Shown: piece after piece, positions 51,513-60,538 of the stretch
Layout of the letters: every line of letters starts with the position of its first letter
Position numbering within the stretch: position 1 is the stretch's first letter
Source: Spartobacteria bacterium UBA695
GTDB lineage: Bacteria > Verrucomicrobiota > Verrucomicrobiia > Chthoniobacterales > Chthoniobacteraceae
Assembly: GCA_002298145.1 (NCBI GenBank)
Contig: DBMP01000006.1
Coordinates: forward strand, 308,749-372,748
Direction of reading: 5' to 3'
DNA: 64,000 nt
Made by a program: the position numbers and the translations under genes
The notes under the pieces: model-generated
What the model was told of the DNA's origin: nothing
Databases searched by the model: none
Seen by the model: only the letters and a program-made list of their open reading frames with translations

Positions 51513-52325
51513 TTAAACCTCCACGTCGCCTTCGAAAACAAAGTCAGCTGGGCCGGTGAGCGTCACGTTGCGGAAAGCGCCTCTGCCCTCCTCCTCGAAC
51601 CCCACGCTGAGCGTGTCGCCGCCGAGAACCTTCACAGCCACGGGGCTCTTGGCTCCGGTCAGTTCATGGAAAATCAGTGCGCTGGCGGTTACGCCCGTGC
51701 CGCAGGCCAGCGTCTCCCCCTCCACGCCGCGCTCGTAGGTGCGGATCTCCAGCGTCTGGGCGTCCACGGGCAGGATGAAGTTGGCGTTCGTCCCCTTGGG
51801 GGCAAAGTGCTCGTGGTAGCGCAACCCGGAGCCGTATTCCTGCACCGGCACGGCCTTGAGGTCCTCGACCACGACGACCGCGTGCGGCACACCGGTATTG
51901 ACCGAATGCACGGTGAGCGTGGTGCCGCCCGGCAGCGTCAGGCTTTCGCGCAGGGCGAGGTCCTTCGGGGCGCTCATTGAAAGCCGGACGTTCTCGCCCA
52001 CAAGCTCGGCGGAAATGATCCCGGCCTCGGTTTCAAAGCGAATCCGGTCGGTTCTCCCGGCCAGACGGCCCGCGAACCGGGTAAAACAGCGGGCTCCATT
52101 GCCGCACATTTCCACCTCGCCGCCGTCGGCGTTGTAGTAGCGCATCCGGAAATCCGCGCCGCTCCGGGCGGGCTCCACGGCGATCAACCCATCGGCCCCC
52201 ACCCCCCGGTGGCGATCGCACAGCCGGGCGATTGTCTCGCGGCTGAGGTGGATTTCGTCCCGGCGGTTGTCGACCATCACAAAGTCGTTCCCCGCGCCGT
52301 TCATCTTCGTAAAGTGCAGGATCAT
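51513..52325 (-). CDS. dapF: Diaminopimelate epimerase
   Basis: 270 residues. It interconverts LL- and meso-diaminopimelate without a cofactor, for lysine and peptidoglycan synthesis. The two catalytic cysteines are Cys74 in EMCGNGARCF and Cys208 in LACGTGVTAS. FTKMNGAGNDFVMVDNR at the N-terminus and YNADGGEVEMCGNG are signature strings. Its length is standard. It is divergent from the rhomboid-like gene and convergent with the second TPM gene, so it is a single-gene unit. Confidence 0.97.
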   Translation of the reverse strand: MILHFTKMNGAGNDFVMVDNRRDEIHLSRETIARLCDRHRGVGADGLIAVEPARSGADFRMRYYNADGGEVEMCGNGARCFTRFAGRLAGRTDRIRFETEAGIISAELVGENVRLSMSAPKDLALRESLTLPGGTTLTVHSVNTGVPHAVVVVEDLKAVPVQEYGSGLRYHEHFAPKGTNANFILPVDAQTLEIRTYERGVEGETLACGTGVTASALIFHELTGAKSPVAVKVLGGDTLSVGFEEEGRGAFRNVTLTGPADFVFEGDVEV

Positions 52326-52435
52326 ATTGGTTTTTTTATCCTACTCCGTGCCGCGCGCCATGTCGAGCCCCCTGCAAATCGGCACGGCCTTCCTTGCCTT
52401 GGCTGGAGATTGCGGTTATGTAGGAGATCTGCTCG

Positions 52436-53251
52436 ATGAATCTGCTCGACTCCATGGAACGCCGCTTCGGCCGCTACGCCCTTCCCGGCTTGGTGCGGCA
52501 AATTGTCATCCTTAATGCCCTGGTTTACCTGCTGAACCTCTGGAACCCGGCGCTCATTTCCTACCTGGACCTCAACCCCGGCGCGGTGCTCCACGGCGAG
52601 GTCTGGCGGCTGGTGACGTATATTTTCATCCCCAACTACGGCAGTGTGCTGGGGACGCTCTCTGGAGCCGCGGCAAGCACCACGGACGCCATTTTCGTTA
52701 TCTTCAGCCTGCTTTTTCTCTGGTGGATCGGCACTGCACTGGAGGAGGCGTGGGGCACCTTCCGCCTGAACGTCTTTTACCTGATCGGGATGATCGGCAC
52801 GACGATTGCCGCGTTCCTTTTCGGCGCGAGCTTCTCCAACGGGATGCTTAATCTGTCGCTTTTCTTCGCCTTCGCGTGGTTCTACCCAGAGGCGCAGATG
52901 TATTTCATCATCCTGCCGGTGAAGGTGAAGTGGATGGCGTGGTTCTTCGCCGTCTCGGTGCTGTGGCAATTTCTCTCCCTGGCGAGCTTTGCCTACGGCA
53001 TGGCGCTCGTGGCGGCGCTGCTCAATTACCTCTTATTTTTCGGGCCACAGATCGTCGCGCGCCTGCGCCAGCGCCGGGAGGTCGGGGCACGGCGGGAGGC
53101 CTACCGGAGCGCCTCTATCCCGGAGGAGGAGCCGCTCCACCGCTGCGCTGTGTGCAAGAGGACGGACGTCTCCAACCCTGAACTGGATTTCCGCGTCGCC
53201 GCCGACGGTAACGATTACTGCATGGAGCACCTCAATCAAGCCCCCCGGTAG
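52436..53251 (+). CDS. Rhomboid-like pseudoprotease with C-terminal zinc ribbon
   Basis: 271 residues; ATG at 52436 with AGGAG nine bases upstream. About six membrane segments follow rhomboid order: HGEVWRLVTYIFIPN resembles the first loop and LEEAWGTFRLNVFYLIGM the L1-helix region. The aligned catalytic serine position in FSNGMLNLSLFFAFAWFYP is glycine, and the His expected in the last segment (AH) is Tyr187 in FAYGMALVAALL. Proteolysis is therefore unlikely, and a binding or quality-control role, as in Der1- or iRhom-type proteins, is more plausible. After the membrane part, CAVC (237-240) and YCMEH (261-265) suggest a cytoplasmic zinc-binding tail. Confidence 0.78.
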   Translation: MNLLDSMERRFGRYALPGLVRQIVILNALVYLLNLWNPALISYLDLNPGAVLHGEVWRLVTYIFIPNYGSVLGTLSGAAASTTDAIFVIFSLLFLWWIGTALEEAWGTFRLNVFYLIGMIGTTIAAFLFGASFSNGMLNLSLFFAFAWFYPEAQMYFIILPVKVKWMAWFFAVSVLWQFLSLASFAYGMALVAALLNYLLFFGPQIVARLRQRREVGARREAYRSASIPEEEPLHRCAVCKRTDVSNPELDFRVAADGNDYCMEHLNQAPR

Positions 53252-53268
53252 GGCGCGCGCACAACCTC

Positions 53269-54489
53269 ATGGATTTTATCCACATCGTCCTGACCATCTT
53301 TGCCGCTCTGGACGTTGCAGTCTGGGCGCTCTGGAGGTTTCTCGCGCGGAAAATCTGGCTCGCGGCGGCGTGGCCCGCACGGGTCCTCTTTCACGGCTTT
53401 TTTGTCTTGCAGCTCGGGTTTGTGGCGCTGGTTTTGCGGGCCGTTCACGGCGGCTCCACCACGCACTTCTCCACCCCGTTACTTTACCTGGTCTACCTGT
53501 GGCACCTGCTCCTGGCCCCGCTCTTCCTGGTCGGCTGCGCCCTGGGGCTGACGGGAAGCGGGGCGCTTAGCCTTTTCCGCTGGGCGCGGCCCCGGAGCGC
53601 GAAAGAGGCGGCCCCGGCGGTTGCCTCCGGCGTTTCCCGCCGCCAGTTCCTGGGAACCGTGGCTGCGCTGGCTCCGCCCCTGCTGGCTGGCTCCCTGACC
53701 CTTTTCGCGGCTGGGCAGAGCAGTAACTTCCGCATTCGCCGCTACACCATTCGCCTCCACGACCTCCCCAAGGCGCTCGATGGCATGACAATCACGCACC
53801 TATCGGACCTGCACGTGGGGCCGTTTACCTCTCCGGAGTTTCTGCTTTCGGTCGTCAACGCCGTCAACGAGCTCAAAGCCGATCTGAACGTCTTCACCGG
53901 CGACCTCATCAACAACGACCCCGAATACATGCTGCGGGCCATCGATGCGCTGCGGGCCATGGAGCCAGAGATCGTGGCCATCAAGGGCAACCATGACCAG
54001 AATACGCGCCGGTTTTCGTTCGAGGAGAACCTCCGGGCGGGGGGCGTCTGCCTGCTCGTCAACCAGACCGCGACCCGGACGGTCCGGGGCGTACCGGTTC
54101 AGCTGCTGGGGCTGCGCTGGGATGGGCCGCAGAACTGGCAGGACCGGGGCGACGAGCGCCGCTTGCGCACCTCCGTGGACGAGCTTCTCAAACAACGCAA
54201 CCCGGCCGCCTACCCCATCCTGCTGGCCCACCACCCGCACGCCTGGGATTACTGCGGCGACATCGCCCTCACCCTCTCCGGCCACACCCACGGCGGGCAA
54301 TTAATGCTCAACGAGGACCACGGCTTCGGCCCGGCGATGTTCCGCTACTGGACCGGCCTCTACAGGCGTCCGATCGGCCCGGGGCAGCCGAATCAGACGC
54401 TTGTGGTCTCCAACGGCATCGGCAACTGGTTCCCGCTACGGGTCAATGCTCCGGCGGAGATTGTCCACCTCACGCTACAGCGGGGATGA
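53269..54489 (+). CDS. Membrane metallophosphoesterase with internal twin-arginine motif
   Basis: 406 residues, 17 bases after the rhomboid-like gene. Three membrane segments (about 4-25, 38-58, 70-92) precede SRRQFLG (123-129) and a fourth hydrophobic stretch (VAALAPPLLAGSLTLFAAG). The calcineurin-like phosphoesterase domain is complete: LSDLHVG (Asp180, His182), FTGDLIN, KGNHDQN, LAHHPH and SGHTHGGQ. All metal ligands are present, so an active phosphatase or nucleotide-sugar hydrolase (LpxH/YkuE-like) is expected. The catalytic domain would face the periplasm if the Arg-Arg motif directs the last segment through Tat. Confidence 0.9.
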   Translation: MDFIHIVLTIFAALDVAVWALWRFLARKIWLAAAWPARVLFHGFFVLQLGFVALVLRAVHGGSTTHFSTPLLYLVYLWHLLLAPLFLVGCALGLTGSGALSLFRWARPRSAKEAAPAVASGVSRRQFLGTVAALAPPLLAGSLTLFAAGQSSNFRIRRYTIRLHDLPKALDGMTITHLSDLHVGPFTSPEFLLSVVNAVNELKADLNVFTGDLINNDPEYMLRAIDALRAMEPEIVAIKGNHDQNTRRFSFEENLRAGGVCLLVNQTATRTVRGVPVQLLGLRWDGPQNWQDRGDERRLRTSVDELLKQRNPAAYPILLAHHPHAWDYCGDIALTLSGHTHGGQLMLNEDHGFGPAMFRYWTGLYRRPIGPGQPNQTLVVSNGIGNWFPLRVNAPAEIVHLTLQRG

Positions 54490-54560
54490 TGATCGTCCAC
54501 GCAAAGAAAACCGATTTACAAACCCGGGGCGCATCCCCTAGCTTGGAGGCATCTCCTTCC

Positions 54561-54698
54561 ATGAAAGTGCTTGTTTTGTTCGTACTCGTTTCCTCCACCC
54601 TGCTTCTGTGCGGCTGCGCAACGGACCCCGAGGATCGCTCGTTCTTCGAAACCGGCTGGCGTCACCCCGGGCAAAATGACAGCCGGATGAAGCAGTAA
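54561..54698 (+). CDS. Very small lipoprotein
   Basis: 45 residues from the ATG at 54561, with GGAGG 11 bases before. The signal MKVLVLFVLVSSTLLLCGC ends in a lipobox (LLCGC), so the mature peptide would be only about 25 residues, beginning Cys-Ala-Thr-Asp and carrying charged and aromatic residues up to the end. It follows the metallophosphoesterase on the same strand. Tiny outer-membrane-type lipoproteins of this form are common and have no known function. Confidence 0.65.
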   Translation: MKVLVLFVLVSSTLLLCGCATDPEDRSFFETGWRHPGQNDSRMKQ

Positions 54699-54721
54699 GC
54701 CCGGGCGCTGTTGAACCCCGC

Positions 54722-54931
54722 CTACCGCTGCGGCCACCGTTTGCCGATCAACCAGCCGACCAAAGCGGCAAGGGGCAGAAAGAAGGGCATCGTAAGGGCC
54801 AGCACGCCGATGGAAAGATCGGACCCGCCCGGGTGAAAAATGGCGGAGCGCACCATCAGCAACAGCGGAGCCGCGACGGCTATCGCGGCGGCGAGGACGG
54901 CGCCTTTGAAGGCGTAGGCGTTTTCGGTCAT
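54722..54931 (-). CDS. Small membrane protein, unknown
   Basis: 69 residues with two membrane segments (AVLAAAIAVAAPLLLMVRSA and ALTMPFFLPLAALVGWLIG) and a basic C-terminus (KRWPQR). No motif beyond hydrophobicity was seen. It is convergent with the small lipoprotein and divergent from rarA, with 126 bases upstream that are plain. Confidence 0.6.
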   Translation of the reverse strand: MTENAYAFKGAVLAAAIAVAAPLLLMVRSAIFHPGGSDLSIGVLALTMPFFLPLAALVGWLIGKRWPQR

Positions 54932-55057
54932 GGGTCGGAGCTGTGTCGTTTTAAAAAACCAGCCGCACCTCTACGCCCGCTCTCCCCTCCCCTGCAAGAC
55001 AAATTCCCGCTGCTTGCTCCCGGGCCCGCGAACGGCTAAGTTTGCCCTCCCAACCCT

Positions 55058-56401
55058 ATGGCGGATTTATTTGAAACCGACGACGAAAAGGCCCGGGCGG
55101 CGAACCCACCCGTAACGGAGGCTGCGCCGCTCGCCGCCCGGATGCGCCCGCAGTCGCTCGACGAGGTGATCGGGCAGACGCACCTCCTGGGCGAAGGAAA
55201 GCCGCTCCGGCTGGCGTTCCAGTCAGGGAAGCCGCATTCGATGATCTTCTGGGGGCCGCCCGGGGTGGGCAAGACGACTTTGGCCCGGCTTTCTGCGACG
55301 GCTTTCGAATGCGAGTTTATCGCGCTCTCGGCGGTTTTCTCCGGGGTGAAGGATATCCGGGCTGCCGTGGATCAAGCCCGGGAAAACCAGGCCCGGGGCA
55401 AGCAGACGATCCTGTTCGTGGACGAGATCCACCGCTTCAACAAGAGCCAGCAGGACGCGCTGCTGCCTTACGCGGAAAGCGGGCTGGTGACGTTCATCGG
55501 GGCGACGACGGAAAACCCCTCCTTTGAGGTGAACTCGGCGCTTCTTTCCCGCGCTCAGGTCTACGTTCTCAAGCCGCTGACTGCCGAAGAATTAAAGCAG
55601 CTCTTACGGCGAACCCAGGAACGGGCGCTCGGCCATCTTGCGATCGACGACTTGGCCGTGGATACGATTGTGGGCTATGCCGACGGCGATGCCCGGCGGC
55701 TCCTAAACTTGCTCGAACAGTGCAACACGGCAGCGGTTTCGGCAGGCGTTGAGCGGATCGACGCGGATTTCATCCAAAACGCCCTGACGCTGAACTCCAG
55801 GCGTTTTGACAAGGGGGGAGATAATTTCTATGACCAGATTTCCGCCCTGCACAAGTCGGTGCGCGGGTCCAACCCCGACGCGGCGCTTTACTGGCTGTGC
55901 CGGATGCTCGACGGCGGGGCCGATCCCCGCTACCTCGCGCGGCGCATCATCCGCATGGCTTGGGAGGACATCGGGCTGGCCGATCCGCGGGCGGCTCAGG
56001 TCGTCAATGCCGCCGCCGAGACCTATGAGCGGCTGGGAAGCCCGGAAGGCGAGCTGGCCCTGGCGCAGGCGGTGATCTACCTGGCCGTGGCCGCCAAGAG
56101 CAACGCCGGGTACATGGCTTACAACGAGGCCATGGCGTTCGTAAAGCAGGACAAGAGCCGCGAAGTGCCGGTACACCTGCGCAACGCCCCCACCAAGCTG
56201 ATGAAAGAGCTGGGCTACGGGCACGCCTACCGCTATGCCCACGATGAGCCGCATGCCTACGCGGCTGGGGAAACGTATCTGCCCGAGGACATGGCCGAAC
56301 CGGGCTGGTACCGCCCGGTGCCAAGAGGCCTGGAGCTCAAAATCGGCGAAAAACTCGCGCAGCTCAAAAAGTGGGACGAAGAAGCTGGGAAGAACGGCTA
56401 G
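55058..56401 (+). CDS. rarA: Replication-associated recombination protein A (RarA/MgsA) AAA+ ATPase
   Basis: 447 residues. AARMRPQSLDEVIGQTHLLG opens the AAA+ core, followed by Walker A GPPGVGKTT, Walker B LFVDEIHRFNKSQQD, GATTENPSF as sensor I and a C-terminal tetramerisation part (GSNPDAALYWLCRMLDGGAD, RRIIRMAWEDIGLAD). RarA acts at stalled replication forks. It is not an operon member: recR faces it with stops four bases apart. Length and motifs indicate a full-length active protein. Confidence 0.96.
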   Translation: MADLFETDDEKARAANPPVTEAAPLAARMRPQSLDEVIGQTHLLGEGKPLRLAFQSGKPHSMIFWGPPGVGKTTLARLSATAFECEFIALSAVFSGVKDIRAAVDQARENQARGKQTILFVDEIHRFNKSQQDALLPYAESGLVTFIGATTENPSFEVNSALLSRAQVYVLKPLTAEELKQLLRRTQERALGHLAIDDLAVDTIVGYADGDARRLLNLLEQCNTAAVSAGVERIDADFIQNALTLNSRRFDKGGDNFYDQISALHKSVRGSNPDAALYWLCRMLDGGADPRYLARRIIRMAWEDIGLADPRAAQVVNAAAETYERLGSPEGELALAQAVIYLAVAAKSNAGYMAYNEAMAFVKQDKSREVPVHLRNAPTKLMKELGYGHAYRYAHDEPHAYAAGETYLPEDMAEPGWYRPVPRGLELKIGEKLAQLKKWDEEAGKNG

Positions 56402-56405
56402 AACG

Positions 56406-57011
56406 CTACCACTTGACCCGCCCGCCGAGCGCGCGGCTCAGGGTCAATTCGTCGGCGTGTTCGAGGCCGCCGCCCGCCGGGAGCCCTTGGGCAATGCGCG
56501 TAATCGACACGGGCAGTTCTTTCAAGAGCCCCGCCAGGTAGTTCGCCGTTGCCTCTCCCTCGACATCCGCGCCTAGGGCCAGGATGACTTCGGTCGGGTG
56601 GCCCTGGCGAACACGTTCCAGGAGTTCGCCAATGCGCAGATCCTCTGGGCCCACATGGTCGAGCGGCGAGATGCGCCCCCCGAGCGAATGGTACAGGCCC
56701 CGGAACGCTCCGGTGCGCTCCAGCGGCAGAATATCGGTAGCCTGCTCGACCACGCAGAGCAGATCCCCCGCCCGCGTCTCGTCACGGCAGATTTCGCAGA
56801 GCGGCTCGGTGGTGAAAAACCCACACTGGCGGCAGGGATGCACGCTTGCGGCAACGGCGGAAATAGCTGCGGCGATCTCGCTCGTCCGGGCGTTGCGGGC
56901 GCTGACCATCCAGAGGGCAATGCGCTCGGCGGAACGGGGGCCGACGCCCGGCATCCGCTTGAGCTGGGCCACCAGTTCCTTGAGAAGGGGCGGGTATTCT
57001 GCGCGATTCAT
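56406..57011 (-). CDS. recR: Recombination mediator protein RecR
   Basis: 201 residues. The N-terminal helix-hairpin-helix (LKRMPGVGPRSAERIALWM), the four-cysteine zinc finger (CRQCGFFTTEPLCEICRD), a Toprim domain (LLCVVEQATDILPLERTG, VILALGADVEGEATANYLA) and the C-terminal ARGLP-like tail (IAQGLPAGGGLEHADELTL) are all there. RecR works with RecF/RecO to load RecA onto gapped DNA. It is the last gene of a run after a kinase and a cyclase-like gene, with a ten-base gap. Confidence 0.96.
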   Translation of the reverse strand: MNRAEYPPLLKELVAQLKRMPGVGPRSAERIALWMVSARNARTSEIAAAISAVAASVHPCRQCGFFTTEPLCEICRDETRAGDLLCVVEQATDILPLERTGAFRGLYHSLGGRISPLDHVGPEDLRIGELLERVRQGHPTEVILALGADVEGEATANYLAGLLKELPVSITRIAQGLPAGGGLEHADELTLSRALGGRVKW

Positions 57012-57021
57012 GGGAGGAAGC

Positions 57022-58215
57022 TTATTTTAAGGTCGAAGCCAGGTCCAGCGTGGCGCGCACGAGCGGGTCCTCGGCTCCCTTGGCGTCAAGGCGCAGCGGC
57101 TCCAGCAGCCGCACCGCCTCAGCCCACCGCCCCGACCGGGCGTGGATAAGCCCGATCCAGTAGGCGTCGCGGCGCTCCAGCGCCTCGGGCGAAAGCTCCC
57201 CCTTCATCCCGAGGGGCTCGTAAATTTCCTCGCGCAGGTTGTGGACCCAGACGAGATCCGCGGGCCGGGCCTCGACCGCGCCCCTGGCCTCGATGTAGGT
57301 GCGTTGCCCGAGCAAAAGCCGCGTCCCGTAAAACAGATTGGCTTGGGCCAGCCGCCGCGCGGCCTCGACGGGCTCGCCCACGGCGCCGAAACCGCCCGCC
57401 CCCGGCACGCCAAAGACGCCCGCGATGAGGGTCCCCGTCTCGGCGGCGGCGCGAACGTCTGGATCGACGCCCCAGCGCACTTTCGCCGCGTGCCGGAAGG
57501 TGTCGATCTGCGGGGTCAGCCCCAGCAGCGCGCGGCAGGCCCGCGCGGCGTGGTCAGGGCTCCCGGCCAGCGCGCCAAAAACGGCGTGAACATGTTCGCC
57601 GTCCGCCTCGGTGACCACTCCACCCGCTTCTTTGAAGGCGGCGGAGACCGTGGCGGAGAAGGTGTTGGAGAGCTCGACGAAATCGGCCGCCGGAAGCGTC
57701 TCGGCCAGGTCGCGCCGGTTAAACCAACGGCAGACCACCGCCGAGGCGTGGCGTTCCTCGCCTTGGAAAGGGAAAGGCAGCTCGCTTTCGAGCACCCGGT
57801 CGAGCGTGGCCGGGGAGACGGTATGGCCCAGGATCGCTTCGATGAGCCGACTGCGGCGGCCCGCGATGGTGCCGCTGTAAAAGAGCCCGAAAAGGGTGGC
57901 GAAGACCCCGGCGGCAAGCGTGGCAAAGGGCGGCCAGGCGATCCCCTGCCAGGCGAGCAGCCAGGAGAGCCCGGCCGTTTCGACCAGCGCGATGGCCGCC
58001 ACGCCGATCTTCAGGGAAAATGCGCCGATCTCGATGGTCGTCCACGCCAACCCGAAGCCGAGCACGAACGCGCCGCTCCACTGCGCCCAGAGCGGCGCGG
58101 GGTCGGGGCCAAATACCGCAAGTGTCCAGGCGTTGAAGGCCCCCATGGCCAGGAGGAAATTGGCCAGGCTGGCGGCCAGCGCGCCGGAAACGAGAGTGGC
58201 TCGGTAAAATCGCAT
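57022..58215 (-). CDS. Membrane protein with a degenerate class III nucleotide-cyclase-like domain
   Basis: 397 residues. Four membrane segments (about 8-30, 45-65, 70-92, 98-118) precede a cyclase-homology region (about 155-320). The layout follows class III cyclases: an ASAVVCRWFNRRD strand, EADGEHVHAVFGALAGSPDHAARACRALL, and GTLIAGVFGVPGAGGFGAVGEPVEAARRL. Where active enzymes have an Asp-containing VLFADIRGF-type strand, this has VVCRWFNRRD. The second metal Asp region is ADGEHVHA. Catalysis is therefore doubtful, and a sensory or scaffolding role is more likely. A C-terminal TPR-like tail (about 350-397) follows. It lies between a Ser/Thr kinase and recR with 13- and 10-base gaps. Confidence 0.75.
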   Translation of the reverse strand: MRFYRATLVSGALAASLANFLLAMGAFNAWTLAVFGPDPAPLWAQWSGAFVLGFGLAWTTIEIGAFSLKIGVAAIALVETAGLSWLLAWQGIAWPPFATLAAGVFATLFGLFYSGTIAGRRSRLIEAILGHTVSPATLDRVLESELPFPFQGEERHASAVVCRWFNRRDLAETLPAADFVELSNTFSATVSAAFKEAGGVVTEADGEHVHAVFGALAGSPDHAARACRALLGLTPQIDTFRHAAKVRWGVDPDVRAAAETGTLIAGVFGVPGAGGFGAVGEPVEAARRLAQANLFYGTRLLLGQRTYIEARGAVEARPADLVWVHNLREEIYEPLGMKGELSPEALERRDAYWIGLIHARSGRWAEAVRLLEPLRLDAKGAEDPLVRATLDLASTLK

Positions 58216-58228
58216 GGATTCCTAGTTA

Positions 58229-60538
58229 CTACTTGCCTTGGAAGAGCGGCAGGCTCGCTGTGTAGTCTTTGTTTTGCGCTGCCGCCGGGTCGAGCCGCTC
58301 GCGGGCTTCCCTCGGCAGGCCCGCCACGGAGGCGTAGGCCCCGGCCAGCCAGAGGCGGTCGGCGGCGGGGGCGGAGATGGAGTCCGCCCAGACGAGGATC
58401 GTCGAGGGCATAATTTCGCTCCACGGGATCACGGTGGACGGGTACATGAACTGGACGCCGCTCTCGTCGGCCTTGGCGATGCGGCCGCTGTAGCTGGCGG
58501 CGTTGCGCTGGGTCAGCGTGCGGTTGGCCGGGTTGCCGTTAAGGTTTTCGATCACGCGCTTTTTCAGATCGGCGATGAAGGCGACCTTTTTCTTGAGGTC
58601 GGCGGCGGCCGCGGCCTCTTTTGCGGAGAGCTTGGCGGCGTCGATATCGGCGGCGGCCTGGGCGGGTTGCATTTCGGCAAGGCGGCGGTCCACATCCGCT
58701 TTGAGCACCTTGAGCGAGGTGAGTTTCGGCGCATCGGCAGGCGAAAGCGAGCTCTGGAGCGCCTCGATGGTGACGGCCAGCTCGGAGGCGAGCCGCCCCT
58801 GGGTCTTGGCGTGGGAGCGGAGGGTCTTGGCTGTTTTGAGGGCCTCTTTTTTCAGCTCCGGCGAGGTGGCGTTCTTGATGGCGTCGCGCACGGTTCGGTA
58901 CTGGGCGAAATCATCGCGGTACTTCTGCGCCAGGGGCTTGAACTCCTCCACCCACGCGACGGTGGCTTTCGATTCCAGGAATTTCTGGAACAACGGGTCG
59001 GCAGCGTCGAACCGGGCGGCGTCCCATTCCTTGAGGGCGCAGATGTAGTACCCGAAGGGCTCGTAAGCGCCGGTGGTCCACTTGGTTTGCGCCGGGTCCA
59101 GGACGCTCTTGGAGCGGGTGCGCACGATGCCGCCGAGGGTCGAGAGGAATTTCTGGGCGCGGTCCTGCTCGTTGCGGTCGGCTCCGGCGAAGGTGTTCTT
59201 GGCCAGCGCCGAAGGGATGACTTCCCCGGCGCTCTGGGACTGCCCGGCCTGGAACTGTGCGGCGGCGGCATGGAGCGGCACCCACGGGCGCAGGGCATCC
59301 GGCAGGCTCTGGCGGCTCTCCAGGGTGCGGACGGCGGCGGCGGCCACGTCGGCCTTGCCCGCGAGCATCTGTTTGCGCGAGTAGGCCAGCACTTGTTCGG
59401 CCGACTCCACGGAGCGGGCCATTTGCTGCTTGGCCAGTTCCTCCGCGCCGCTGTGGCTGCTGATGATGGACTCGCGGAAGTAATAGAGCGTCCCGCCGAT
59501 CATCATCAGCACGGCGATGGCGCCGAAGATGATGTAGCCGAAAATGGCGTTCTGCTTTTCGTCCTCCACGACCACGCGCGCCTTGGGCTGGCGGGTCTTC
59601 CCGGCGTTGCCGAGGAGTTCGTTGCGCGCATACTCAAGGTGCTCGATCAACTCGTCGTAGGAGGCGTAGCGGTCGTTCGGGTTCTTGGCCTGCATCCGGT
59701 TGATGACGTAGGCCGTGGGGCTGGAGACGTCCGGCGCGAAGGCCTGCAAGCTGACGACCTGGTTCTTCAAGTGCTTGAGGGCGACGAGGGAGGCGTTCTG
59801 GGCCTCGAAGGGCGGGCGGCCCGCCAAGGCGTGGAATAGCGTGCCCCCGAGGCTGTAAATATCGCTGCGGAAATCTTCCGGCTCGTGGTTGAGCTTCTCC
59901 GGGGCGACGTAATACGGAGTACCCCAGATCTCTTCCTCGCCCTCGGCGGCCTGCTCCAGCGGCATGGCCAGGCCGAAGTCCACGATCTTGGCGGTATGGG
60001 CGTCGGCAAAGAGGATGTTGCCCGGCTTGACGTCGCGGTGGATCAGCCCGACGCGGTAGGCGGCGCGCAAGCCCTGGGCCACCTGGAGGCCGATCTCCAA
60101 CACCTGCGCCTCGGCCACGCGGCCCTGGAGGCCCATGAGGTCGTCGAGCGAGCCTTTGTCCACGAGCTCCATGGCGATGTAGTAGACGCCCTGGTCGCAG
60201 CCGAAGGAGAAAACTTTGACGACGTAGGGGTGCGTTACCGAAGCGGTAATTTTCGCCTCGGTTTCGAGCTTCTGGATGTACTCCTTGTCGTCGTTGTACT
60301 CTTTGCGCAGCAGCTTGAGGGCGACGACTCGGTTCAGGTTGACGTCGTTGGCGCGGTAGACCGAGCCCATGCCGCCCGAGGCGATGAATTCCGTGATCTG
60401 GAAGTGGTCGAAGCGGTCGCGCACGCGGATGGTCTTGCCGCAGGTGGGGCACTCCACTTCGGTGAAGGGGTCGATTTCAGCAACGTCGAGCCGAGTGCCG
60501 CAGTGGGGGCAGGGATGAACGATCGATTCGGTTTCCAT
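58229..60538 (-). CDS. Membrane Ser/Thr protein kinase with zinc ribbon and large C-terminal region
   Basis: 769 residues. A zinc ribbon with Cys10, Cys13, Cys30 and Cys33 precedes a kinase domain (about 44-310) with SGGMGSVY, Lys75, His167-Arg168-Asp169, Asp187-Phe-Gly and APEKL, so it should be active. A membrane segment (about 333-355, IFGYIIFGAIAVLMMIGGTL) separates it from a 410-residue part predicted to be periplasmic. That part is mostly helical and ends in a small strand-rich domain (SYSGRIAKADESGVQFMYPS, WSEIMPSTILVW). The layout suggests a receptor kinase. A degenerate cyclase-like protein follows within the same run. The ligand is unknown. Confidence 0.92.
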   Translation of the reverse strand: METESIVHPCPHCGTRLDVAEIDPFTEVECPTCGKTIRVRDRFDHFQITEFIASGGMGSVYRANDVNLNRVVALKLLRKEYNDDKEYIQKLETEAKITASVTHPYVVKVFSFGCDQGVYYIAMELVDKGSLDDLMGLQGRVAEAQVLEIGLQVAQGLRAAYRVGLIHRDVKPGNILFADAHTAKIVDFGLAMPLEQAAEGEEEIWGTPYYVAPEKLNHEPEDFRSDIYSLGGTLFHALAGRPPFEAQNASLVALKHLKNQVVSLQAFAPDVSSPTAYVINRMQAKNPNDRYASYDELIEHLEYARNELLGNAGKTRQPKARVVVEDEKQNAIFGYIIFGAIAVLMMIGGTLYYFRESIISSHSGAEELAKQQMARSVESAEQVLAYSRKQMLAGKADVAAAAVRTLESRQSLPDALRPWVPLHAAAAQFQAGQSQSAGEVIPSALAKNTFAGADRNEQDRAQKFLSTLGGIVRTRSKSVLDPAQTKWTTGAYEPFGYYICALKEWDAARFDAADPLFQKFLESKATVAWVEEFKPLAQKYRDDFAQYRTVRDAIKNATSPELKKEALKTAKTLRSHAKTQGRLASELAVTIEALQSSLSPADAPKLTSLKVLKADVDRRLAEMQPAQAAADIDAAKLSAKEAAAAADLKKKVAFIADLKKRVIENLNGNPANRTLTQRNAASYSGRIAKADESGVQFMYPSTVIPWSEIMPSTILVWADSISAPAADRLWLAGAYASVAGLPREARERLDPAAAQNKDYTASLPLFQGK

